This document shows positions 24,978 to 34,650 of a stretch of DNA of 64,000 nt, one piece after another (the stretch's first letter is position 1; every line of letters starts with the position of its first letter). Under the pieces are notes generated by a model that saw nothing but the letters and a program-made list of their open reading frames with translations, made no database searches and was not told the DNA's origin. The stretch lies in NCBI GenBank assembly GCA_014529385.2, contig CM043944.1:91383914-91447913 (forward strand). Direction: 5' to 3'. This stretch comes from Adiantum capillus-veneris (Eukaryota; Streptophyta; Polypodiopsida; Polypodiales; Pteridaceae). Made by a program: the position numbers and the translations under genes.

Positions 24978-27118
24978 AAATATCTTCGGAGAGCAGTTGC
25001 TTGTTCTCCTACTATCATTTGAGTTTGAGGCCCCTTACTGGTGGTAGTCTGATCTTCAATAATAGCTTGTACCCTCCGATCTAGAACTCCTCTAGCAATC
25101 TGCATTTGCAGTAGAACTTCTTTCAATTGACTTCTGACCTTTTTCATACATTTATATGTTGGCATGTTCCTCAGTAGAAGCTCTAATTCAATGGCTAGGG
25201 AATGACAGTCTGCAGTAGACTGCCACTGCCAGTGTGGATTAACCAACTTGTCACACCTCCTGGTCATGGAAAGCAGTTGATTTCCAATGTTGGACCATTT
25301 CTCTAGCGTCGACATATAGTCACTAAAATCGTTCAAGATCAAAAAGAAGAACATCATCCTCCAGATACATCCTAGTTATAGGAGCTTGTTGAAGTCTTAC
25401 TCTCTTATTCAGTGTGATGAGCTACAACGAATGTTGCTCATCACCTTTCAAAACCTAAGTCACAGCTTTACCTTTCCCCTTCACATTCGAACTGTGTTGT
25501 GATTGGTATACTGGTGAATTCCCAGTGTTGCTAGGTTGTTGATCTCCATCCTGCTGATCAGCCAACTGCTGACCCCTATACTGGTGTGGCTGGACTATAT
25601 TGGGCTGATTTCCCCCTGTGGCCCCTACTCCACCAGCACCAAATCCTGAAGGTGGAGATGGAGGAGAGTCATCATCATCATGCCTTTCTGCTGGTTCATC
25701 CTCCTTCTCTTTCTCCTCTACTACTTTATCATTCATCCTCATTGAGGTTATTTTGTTGTTCAATATAGTCCATGATAGCTTGCTTTGCCAAAGAATTGTT
25801 GTATTCAGAAATTTTATCCTGTAAATCACTCTACATTGTTTCCATGAGCGCCCTCAGATTATCTATATTAAAAACAGCCTTTCCCTCTGGATTCAGTATA
25901 TCAGCCAAATTATTATAGATATATCTTTAGTTAAAGTGGCTTTCAATGCAGTGTGATTGGTCAGCAATGAGTTGAAATCAACTCTCTTAATTTGCAGAAT
26001 GGTTTTGAATCTGTCAGTAGCTCTCTCAGTCTCTATATTTTCTTCTTTAAGCATCCTCGTCTCATACTCCATCTTTGACAACTTATTTTCTAAAGTCTAA
26101 ATGGTCCTAGCTAATTGATTTTCAAGGATACTGTGCCGCAGGGACTATGCTCCTCTATCCTGCTCCAACTTCTCAACTTGCTGCTCAGTCTCCCTCAGTT
26201 TGGCCTTTAACTGGGTCAATTCATCATTAGGCACTAAGGCATCCAACATTTGTCCTATAGCATTAACAATTGTGTTCCAGGACGACTGAATAAGTACTAA
26301 ACAACCATCATTCACCGTTGTTGGGTCACAGGTAGCTAGCTCATAAACTGTGATAGGAGCCGTATAGGGTAAGGTGGTAGAATTAGGTTTATGCAGGACT
26401 AATCGTCCTCTGAGCGGATGAGTCTGCAGCTATTGTAACCGGTCCTTCTTGGTTAAAGTCAAATCCAATTCATTGTAAGGGATGAAAACTTTACCAATTG
26501 GACTCAAAGGTGTTGGTTCTTTTTCCTTATCAGTCTGAACCACCGGCTGCTCAGCACTGGTCCTGTCTGACTGGTCTTTAACTGCACTGGTGGTCGCCAA
26601 TCTTTTTCCTACTTGTTGGCTGGTTCCACTAGTGGTCTGGACTGGAGGCTGGTCAGCTGCAGTCTAGTCTACTGGAGTCTTTTCAAGAGACATTGTTTTG
26701 ACCTGACTTTCTAGCTGCTTAAGGAGAGCACTGCTTTTGGCCAGTGTAGTTTTTGGTCTTTTACAACTACCAGCTTTCTCTTGCATGGCCTTCCTCTTTT
26801 GTCTAGTGAGAGCTAACTAGTTATCTAGGGCTTCTTCGTCTGATGATAAATCTACATTGTTAGCTACCGGGAAGGGCTTTTGGCTCCAAGCCATTCTTAC
26901 CTGATCATGAGCTTTCGAAGAAGTTTCCCAGTAAAGGAACTGCCAAACATACCAACAGTTTGGGACTTCAACTTAGCAGTCTGCTGAAGCACATTATGTG
27001 ACAAAATCTGACATAGATTTATTGAAACTGTGGCATCCAATCTTTTTGCCAGTAGCATAGCAAACAGTTTTTTTGACACATAAGTTGGGTTGTTTTTTAG
27101 ACTCACAACTTCAGCCAC
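24965..27118 (-). pseudogene. E1 3' accessory ORF remnants (Gln/Pro/Ser-rich)
   Basis: Broken open stretches at 24,965-25,357, 25,455-25,829, 25,893-26,081 and 26,897-27,118. Predicted proteins are Gln- and Ser-rich and partly coiled-coil-like (EENIETERATDRFKTILQI, RRCDKLVNPHWQWQST). Lying downstream of integrase on the same strand, they belong to an additional 3' ORF of the kind many Tat/Athila elements carry. No enzyme domain was seen. Confidence 0.45.
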
Positions 27119-27227
27119 AAAGAGGTAAGTAGCCGGAATGTCCAGACCCGCTAATGGAACCTAGTTGCGCATTGGCTTTGCGTTTCTTCTTGGCAGCATC
27201 ATCTTCTTTCAGAGTTTCACTAATATG

Positions 27228-28328
27228 TTATGTTGTTGCCATAGATGGCTTTGACTCATTTAGCATCTTGAATGCAAAAGCAATATTTTCCGGTGTTACC
27301 GACACTTTCCTACCATATACCATAGCACTTCCTTCATCAACATTGCAGGAATCAAGAACCTGTCTAATGATAGTTGTGTCAAACTCAATTCTTGTGGCTT
27401 GCACAACCACACATAAATCCCACAATCGGAGTAATGCCTTGACTTGCTCAGTAAACACATAGCGTTGTATTTTACTGTGAGGGAAAAGTGGAAGAGAGGC
27501 ATTTGTAGCAGCAATAAGTGCTTGGGTTTCCTCTATAGTTTCCTCCATGTTCTCTGACATTTTCTTCCTACCCTTACACCGTGAAGACGATGAATCAGTA
27601 TAAGAAGAAGAAGGGGACTTACTTGAATCTTCAAACCCGTATCCTAGTGTGGCTGGTAAAGATAGATAGTAATCAACAATTTCCTCAGACGAAGAAGTTT
27701 GTGGTTGCAGTGACAAATCTTCAGAGCTTGGCGATGGCGAATGGATAACAGTAGGTAGACATCGTGCAAGAGATTTACGAGGAAAAATGCCTACTCGCCT
27801 TATTGTTATACGCGCTCGTGCCATAAAATCTCCACTACTTACCGTTCCTAGAGTCCTGTGAACCGCAAATGACATGGCATACATGCATTGGGTAATACTC
27901 TCCATCTTATTTGAAATGACTACTATTGATATTCCGACTGACCCTTTTCCCCATAAAAACTGATTTTGGTTTTGAAACTTTATTGATCCTGGTACTGACA
28001 TGATTTTGTCGTATTGAGACTCTTCTGACCTTTTGACTGGCTCTGGAACTGGCTGTACATGAAAAAGGCTGAAAATAGCTGATTCTGGAATTTCTTGGTC
28101 TTTAGTTCCCAAACTACCAGTACCCTTATCCTTGGAAGTCTCTCTATCTTCTGAATAATAGAGCTTGATTTTGGCCCCATTATATACCCCTGGCAACAAT
28201 AATCCAGACAAATCTTTCAATCTTATTGTGCCATTGGAGAACACCCAATCAACTTCATATGGACCTGCCCAAGCTATGTTTAGGTTCGGTTTCTTTGGAC
28301 CTAGTTTTGATTGATATAGCAAAACCAA
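27228..28328 (-). pseudogene. E1 integrase C-terminal tail fused to a 3' ORF
   Basis: The first 60 codons (YQSKLGPKKPNLNIAWAGPYEV, RLKDLSG, LLPGVYNGAKIKLYY) match the chromo/SH3-like C-terminal region of Ty3 integrases (vLl.y..k....k..p.w.GPy.V). They are followed by a Ser-rich linker (SPSPSSEDLS, SSSYTDSSSS). A region from about residue 265 to the end (YVFTEQVKALLRLWDLCVVV, MVYGRKVSVTPENIAFAFKM) resembles the putative plant transposon protein domain often found 3' of pol in Athila-like elements. It is open for 366 codons; whether it is one protein or integrase read into the next ORF is unclear. Confidence 0.5.
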
Positions 28329-28369
28329 ATCTCCTTTTTGAAACTCCCTGACTTTGATTCGTCTGTCAT

Positions 28370-29400
28370 ACTAGTGTTTCTTTCTTTGCTGAACATTTTT
28401 TTGTTCCAGCATAGCCCTTTTCCTAAACTCATCCAGCTGTGTTAACTCCTCCAGTCTCTGTTTCAATTGTGATTAAAATCCAACCCATACTAGACTGCTA
28501 TCCTGAGACTGGGTATGACAAATTCCATGGGCACGACAGCTTTAGTTCCATACACCATTCTAAATGGTGTCAATCCCGTAGTGGCCTTATAACCTGTTCG
28601 ATATGCCCAGAGAGCAGTTTGAAGTTTCAAATCCCACAGATGTGGCTCTTTCTGCAAAGTGAGATAGTCTTGACAGTCTTGTTGCTACTTTTGGCTTGCC
28701 CATTGCATCTAGGATAATATGGTGTTGATTTTCGATGCTTGACTGAAAGCATATCCATGAGAATGTCTATAGTGTCATTTATAAAGTGCGTTCCTTGGTT
28801 AGGCACAATCTCCATAGGACATCCGTATCGGCAAACAATATTTCAAAAAAAAACATAGCATTAGATTTTGTCGTTTTGTCGAGAAGAGCCTTAGCTTCTA
28901 TCCATTTGGTCACATAACAAGTGGCCATCAATATATACCTATTCTTCCTTGGACTAATTTTCTTGAATGGACCCATAAAATCTAGACCTCATTTCATAAA
29001 AACACCCAATGGCTGAACTGATGTTAGAGGAGTCATATCTGTTGTCGTGGGTCTACCCATTCTTTGGCATATATCACAAGTTTTACAAAAGCTTCTGACA
29101 TCGGATATTAAATTCTGCCACCACAATCTAGCCTACAAAATCTTCTTGGAAGTAATATCAGTAGAAAAATGTTCCCCAGAATCCCTATTAATGTGCCTCT
29201 GAAATAACTTGCATTCTTCCCTCCATAGGCACACATATGCAAAGAACCCCATCTACCCCCAAGCTATAAAGTGATCCACCAATGATGGTGAGCTTAAGAC
29301 TCTTAATAATCAGAGCCTTCTTCTGATTCTCAGCATAGTTGCCTAGGAATCCTCCCTTAGAAAGAAACCGATAGACATCATACAATTCTAGATCAGTTGA
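28370..29400 (-). pseudogene. E1 integrase, fragmented
   Basis: Pieces in order: LYSLGVDGVLCICVP (zinc-binding N-terminal region, 29,188-29,385), MGPFKKISPRKNRYILMATCY with VTKWIEAKAL (28,779-28,976, catalytic core start), NQGTHFINDTIDIL and STPYYPRCNGQAKSSNKTVK (28,627-28,815; the expected catalytic Glu is read as Lys/Ser here), then ALWAYRTGYKATTGLTPFRM near 28,560-28,620. Frameshifts separate every piece. Confidence 0.75.
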
Positions 29401-29555
29401 TTCTACAGTTGTTAGCTAAAATAATTATGCATCCACTCGCTCGTCTCTTAACGACACCTCAGAGTAGCCATCCGTACTCCTGGACAGGAAATCAGCACCA
29501 CAATGGTTTTTGTCGGGCTTATCAAAAATACAAAATTCAAATTCCATCAAGAACA

Positions 29556-29992
29556 TCATCCATCGTGCAGTCTGCCTTGAATAATGACTTTATAAATCAA
29601 AAATAATAAGGCCTGATGATCCACATAAAAATGAAATAGCTTGCCCAGCAAATAATGTCTGAATTTAGTAGCACTAAAAACCATCCCTAAGGCTTCTCTT
29701 TTAGTAGTTGTATACCCTTGTTCAGCCTGACTTAACCTGCAACTGCCAAAGTATATAGGATAATCAGTTCTTCCTTCTGGTTGAGCCAGTATTGTTCCCA
29801 TCGCCAGTCCTAAAGCATCGACATGTACATGAAAAATGACATCCCAATTTGGTTGCCAAAGGACTGGCTTACTGATAATAGCATTCTATAAATTCTGAAA
29901 ACTCTCTTCACATTTGGGAGTCCAACTGAACTTGCTGGTCTTCTTTGTAAGTTCATACAAAGGTAATGCCTGGGAAGCAAACTTGTGCACAA
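29556..29992 (-). pseudogene. E1 RNase H domain
   Basis: MGTILAQPEGRTDYPIYFGS, QAEQGYTTTKREALGMVFSA and FRHYLLGKLFHFYVDHQALL are the classic Ty3 RNase H signature with the terminal D-H intact. The preceding stretch (29,810-29,992) is the RT-RH connection in another frame. Confidence 0.75.
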
Positions 29993-30142
29993 ATCATCTA
30001 TAAAAATTGATATATCCCAAGAAAGAACTTAACTCTGACACATTTCGAGGCACCTTGTCCTATTGGACACACTGGATCTTGCCATTGGCCATTTTGATAC
30101 CATTCCTGGACACTACATGTCCCAGTAGGTGTCCTTTCTAGA

Positions 30143-30391
30143 CTAAGATTTGAATGGGTTCAAACAAATCCGCTTTTCCTGACAGCGTTGGAAAACCATT
30201 TCAAGAAAAAGTAAATGCTTCTCCTCTATTGAATATGCACTGAAATGATCCATAAATATGGCAAGGAATCGGTGAAGGAATTCACTGAATATTTTCATCA
30301 TACATCGTTGAAAAGTGGTTGGTGCATTGCAAAGACCGAATGGCATCACCAGATACATAAATGCTCCCCACTCGGTAATAAAAGTGGTTTT
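30143..30391 (-). pseudogene. E1 reverse transcriptase, C-terminal half
   Basis: KTTFITEWGAFMYLVMPFGL, CNAPTTFQRCM, then FMDHFSAYS where FxDD is expected, so one catalytic Asp is replaced by His. It continues the RT fragment ending at 49,419, interrupted between EDRS and KTTF codons by E2 with a 5-bp target duplication. Confidence 0.85.
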
Positions 30392-30396
30392 ACTCC
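30392..30396. repeat. E2 target-site duplication, left copy (ACTCC)
   Basis: ACTCC precedes the TGTTAACC start of the 5' LTR; the same five bases follow the 3' LTR at 49,414. Confidence 0.9.
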
Positions 30397-30902
30397 TGTT
30401 AACCCTCACGGATCACAGACACCTTATCACCTACGACAGGTGTTGTATTATTTACTTGGTAGAGTCAGGTACCGGGCTTGTCGGTCCAATAGGAAAAGGG
30501 CAAGAGAGATCGCCGATGAGAGGCGCACTCTAACTAGAACATTCAAGGGATTAGTTGTCTAAGCATGGGCGCCCAAGTGTGAATGGGGCGAGCTCATATA
30601 AAAGTCAACTAAACCTAAAATTCACTCATTCTCTCATTTGAGCAATTGAAGAGTGCTCTTGCTCCATCTCCATCTTCTTCTTCTTCATGTGTGTGTGTAT
30701 GCGTGAGAGAGAGAGAGAGAGTGTGAACGAGCATTGTGGCAGCACGACGACGGCGAGGCGGTTGAGTGCGGCGTAGCGGCGTCTCCCTCTTCTTCGTGGT
30801 GAGGAATCCTCCACAACACCAAGCGTAGAGCGGTGAGTGACACACCATCCCATCTTTGAGCTTACTAGTTTAGGCTTGTTGTGTGCTTGGAGCCATTTGT
30901 GT
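30397..30902 (+). repeat. E2 5' LTR, first part
   Basis: Starts TGTTAACCCTCACGG and aligns base by base with the 3' LTR at 48,769. It contains a TATA-like CATATAAAAG at 30,596 and a GT/GA microsatellite (30,690-30,722) much shorter than in the 3' LTR. Cut at 30,902 by E3; the remaining 57 bases are at 40,990-41,046. Confidence 0.9.
30899..30902. repeat. E3 target-site duplication, left copy (GTGT)
   Basis: GTGT before TGAGAGCGG; the same four bases follow E3 at 40,986-40,989. The uninterrupted 3' LTR of E2 reads GTGG at this position. Confidence 0.75.
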
Positions 30903-32895
30903 TGAGAGCGGATTTTTTGAGATGGGGCTCAACTCAAGCCTCCCACCAGACAACCACTCCGTGAGACCCTACACACGCATATTTCTTAGGGGCACCACCC
31001 TCTTTTATGGAGAAAGAAGGAAACCAAAACAAACCGCACACACACACACACACACACACACACTGTCACACCTTCCTTATGTGCTTCAACACAAAATGCC
31101 CTTCAACCATTCAACACACACTCCTTAAGCAATCCCTTTGAACACTGCACAAACTCACATGCAAAGATTGACCTTCACCATATTATTTCTCATATACTTC
31201 TAAGAAAAGCAAGCACAAAACCTCAAAACTCAAAACACCATAATGCACAAATACTTGACAACTCCTTTACTTTCCCAAAAGAAGAGACTACTTACACACA
31301 TAAGGCGGCATGCATAGAGAGCTCTTCTCCATCTATGCAGCCCCAAGACTTACTTACACACAACATAAGGAGAGAAGCCAAGCAAATAGACACCATGGTG
31401 CACAAAAACTTTCTCAACAAACAAGCAACCCAATGAGCACAAAATATGAGAAGCTGCCGAGATAGACTTACCAATTTTACATGCGTTTAGAGCAAAAGTG
31501 TGACGACGACGCCCCAATTGCAACAATTTGTTGATCAAACCATGAGATAGATCATTGAACTTGATATCCTTGCTCTCATATAAAATCTACAATCCTTATT
31601 TAGGGATGAGTATGATAAGAGAAATGTTTGCAAGAGAATGGTAGCAATAGCATATTGATGCTCTCTCTATGGTGCCGCTTATGATAGCGAGGTTAGGAAA
31701 TGGATAGGGAGACGAGAGGAGAGAGAGATTAGGGCTTCCCTAACCTTAGAGGAGCTTATTTGCAGCAATGGAGTAGGTGTGTGTGTTTTTGTGCTTGCAA
31801 AAGGGCCTTTTTATAGTTGTACAAGACCTTGGGTTAGGTTAAACTTGACTAGGGTAGGTAATTAACCATAGTTAGGTTCCCTTTTGACCATTCCTTCAAT
31901 TATGCAAATAAGGGACTTATTTTTTCATTAAAAATAGCCTTTTAAGTCGTGGAGGCTCCATAAGGGTTGATAATGTATGTGGGCCCCACCATGATGTCCC
32001 TCCAGTGGCTCCTGCAGAGTGTCCCCATCTTGTTTGTTGTGTCTCTGGAAGCATCTTGAGCCGACCCCTCCACATGCAAGTGGTTTTTAACTCCCCATTG
32101 GTATTTTAGAATGTTGAAGAAGTCAAGAAAACTTTTCACCTTTGTGGTTTACCTGATTGTAACTTTGACCTGCAGTAACAGTGTCCGCAGCACCTTTTTT
32201 TCACCATAACTTTCAGCCTGTAACTCAGAATTGGGTGCTGTAAAAGGCAAAGTTGACCTTCTCAAAGTGTTTAAGCTGATTTTGGAGTGTTCCTCAAGTA
32301 TACCCACGAGCTAAGGTGTTCAAGATGCAGCCAAAACACCTTTTGAACCAAGTCTCCTTGTAGGGGGCCCTTTAGCATGCATCCAAGGTGTAGCATGCTT
32401 TTTTCAAAAGGGAATCCACCTTAAACAAATGAGGTAGGCTCCAATAAAGTTTGATTTATTGGGGATATACATTATATTTAATATTTGTTGACCAACACAA
32501 GTAAATGATCCAAGACTTGGGTCACATAGTGGTGGGGAAGGGAAGGCCTACAAGCTTAACCCTACCCTTGAGAGAAGATGGGTAAGATAAGTGCCCATAA
32601 ATTATTTATTTACAAATTATGGGATGTAGATAGCTATTTAAATTAGTAAAGGTAATTAGTTAAAAGAATGTGCAGTAAAAAACTAGGAGAGTAGAATTAA
32701 GTTTACTATTTACATTTAGCATGAAGAGAGAAATATGATGTAAATGCATAAAGATCTGAGAAGGGTAAGGTGTTTGTATGGAAAAAGGCTATTACGGAAA
32801 GAGAGAATGAACACTAGGTTAAAACTTTGATAAAAAATATATACATTTAAGTAGAAATGTAGTGCAAATGCAAGGTTACCATTTAACGCTACTCA
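30903..32895 (-). repeat. E3 3' LTR
   Basis: On the minus strand it reads TGAGTAGCG...CCGCTCTCA. Nearly identical to the copy at 39,006-40,985. It contains a CA microsatellite (31,038-31,062) longer than in the other copy. The short open stretches inside it are not genes. Confidence 0.92.
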
Positions 32896-32916
32896 TATTA
32901 GCCCTCCCCCTTCATC
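32896..32916 (-). promoter_or_regulatory. E3 polypurine tract
   Basis: Minus strand AAGGGGGAGGGCTAATA directly abuts the TGAGTAG start of the 3' LTR; it primes plus-strand DNA synthesis. Confidence 0.75.
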
Positions 32917-33090
32917 TAGGATCATTCATGCTCCTAGATGAAACAAAAGAGTTTTTTTTTTTCTTCTTCTTCTTCTTTTTTTACTTTTTTTCTTTTCTTT
33001 CTTCTTTTTTTTTCTTTTTTTTCTTATTGTTCTGAAAAAAGGAGGAGCGATATACACTCTTTTACTCCATTAGACCTGCTTTTCATTACC
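32917..33090. other. E3 3' untranslated spacer with T/C-rich tract
   Basis: Plus-strand T/C-rich low-complexity tract (32,950-33,025), i.e. an A/G-rich stretch in the element's own sense, between integrase and the polypurine tract. Confidence 0.6.
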
Positions 33091-34650
33091 TCAATCCCAT
33101 AAATCGGAGATGGAAGGGTTGCCTTGGGTATGTTGAGATTCCAAGGCTGGTTCTTCTTTGCACATCAAAGCTTTAAAAATAGGTGGAGCATTTGCCAAGC
33201 CGAAGGGAGCCATGCCAATTTGGAGCTTAGACGATGTAGGTAGATGACTTCCTATCAACGGATTGATACGTTGAAAGTAGGGCTTTAATCTCCATCCATT
33301 GACTCTGGTCTTGTGGAGTTTTCCTGATAAATCTGCTAATCTGTAACTACCATTCCCAAACTTTGTTTTTATCATGAAAGGTCGCTCCCATCTTTGCAAA
33401 AACTTTTTGTCAAGTCGGTTATCATAGCGAAGAACCAACATACCTTCCTTCAATCCTTTCCCCTTGAGCTTCTTGTTGATTTTGTCCCTTTGGCTTGTGG
33501 CTTGGGCAATGTAATAGTCGATGGACTCTTCTCTATCAAGTTCAAGTCGTTGAAGATCTAAAATTCTTTCCTGCAAAGCTTCTTTTGGCTTCTTTACTCC
33601 CCGTGAGAGAATGCGTAGGCTTGCAATCTCCACCTCAATAGGAAGGAGTGCCTCATGTCCATATACGAAATGAAAAGGAGTGAATTGAGTGGATACCTTG
33701 AAAGATGTTCTGTATGCCCATAGAGCTGCGGTCAAATGATGATCCCAGTCATTTGGTCGATCTGCAACCTGCTTAGAAATGATCTTACATATCATTCCAT
33801 TCACCTTTTCAACCAACCCATTGCACTGAGGGTAGTAAGGTGTAGAATTCAAATGTTTGACTTTTAACTTTGTCAAAATATTATCTAGGAGCTCTGCTCT
33901 AAACCCTGGACCACGATCTGACAAAATCTCTAATGGTGTGCCGAATCTACTGCATATGTGATCAAAGATAAATTTTGATACCTCCTTGGCTGTAATTCGT
34001 GTTGTACTTGCTGCCTCCGCCCATCGTGTCATGTAATCTACTCCCACAATGATGAAGACCTTCCCCGTAGATGTGCGAGGTAAGGGGCCTATTGCATCCA
34101 CACCCCACTTCTCAAAAGGACCATACGAAATTATTGGAACTCGAGGTTCGTAAGTGAGTCGTCGATTTCCAGCAATCTGACAACCTTTGCATGACTTACA
34201 CCAATGCTGGACATCACGGTGTAGACTTGGCCAAACAAACCCTGCTTGCAAAATCTTCCTGTTTGTAATATCATGAGAAAAATGACCCCCACAGACATCA
34301 TCATGGCATGAAAAGAGGATTCTCTCTATTTCTTGAACAGAGGGCACCCTTCTTAGCACCAAATCTTTCCCTTTATGATACAGATCATCTCCTATGAGTT
34401 GGTAAGGAGTTGCCTTTTTTACCAACCTATGCCTTTGCACTTTATCCAAGTGTTTAGGGCACTCACCAGTTTGGAGGAAAAATATGATGTCCTTCAATTC
34501 CTCTTGGCCTTGGTACTTTGGTTCGTAGAGCTTCACACCTCCCACCATGATCTGAAGTTTCTCATTGGCGAGATAATTTGCTTCCTTGTTGAGGGTTCTC
34601 ACAACATGCTGTACCTGTGTAGCTTCAAAGTTCTTCATCAAAGCCTTCAC
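33091..34650 (-). CDS. pol: E3 integrase
   Basis: It continues the pol frame after an in-frame TAG (34,651-34,653). The first 40 codons (FEATQVQHVVRTLNKEANYL) are still the end of the second RNase H. The zinc-binding HHCC region follows (LFSCHDDVCGGHFSHDITN, HWCKSCKGCQ), then the catalytic core with Asp in GVDAIGPLPR, Asp in LSDRGPGFRAE and Glu in NGLVEKVNGM, the expected D-D-E triad. ALWAYRTSFKVSTQFTPFHF and LRYDNRLDKKFLQRWERPFM form the C-terminal domain. All catalytic residues look intact. The last 45 codons have no counterpart I recognise. Confidence 0.9.
   Translation of the reverse strand: MKALMKNFEATQVQHVVRTLNKEANYLANEKLQIMVGGVKLYEPKYQGQEELKDIIFFLQTGECPKHLDKVQRHRLVKKATPYQLIGDDLYHKGKDLVLRRVPSVQEIERILFSCHDDVCGGHFSHDITNRKILQAGFVWPSLHRDVQHWCKSCKGCQIAGNRRLTYEPRVPIISYGPFEKWGVDAIGPLPRTSTGKVFIIVGVDYMTRWAEAASTTRITAKEVSKFIFDHICSRFGTPLEILSDRGPGFRAELLDNILTKLKVKHLNSTPYYPQCNGLVEKVNGMICKIISKQVADRPNDWDHHLTAALWAYRTSFKVSTQFTPFHFVYGHEALLPIEVEIASLRILSRGVKKPKEALQERILDLQRLELDREESIDYYIAQATSQRDKINKKLKGKGLKEGMLVLRYDNRLDKKFLQRWERPFMIKTKFGNGSYRLADLSGKLHKTRVNGWRLKPYFQRINPLIGSHLPTSSKLQIGMAPFGLANAPPIFKALMCKEEPALESQHTQGNPSISDLWD

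Larger units (their letters stand above)
24978..30396 (-). mobile_element. E1: decayed Ty3/gypsy element, 3' portion (RT C-terminal half to 3' ORFs)
   Basis: Minus-strand order from right to left: second half of RT, RNase H, integrase, then extra ORFs. The right end is an exact break in RT: TSD ACTCC at 30,392-30,396 flanks element E2, and the sequence resumes at 49,414. No 3' LTR was recognised, so the left limit is approximate. Frames are broken in many places. Confidence 0.85.

Noticed and set aside
30615-31538. Small ORFs in E2 and E3 LTRs (repeated at 39,025-39,629)
   Set aside because: They lie within LTRs, include CA/GT microsatellites and have no coding signature.
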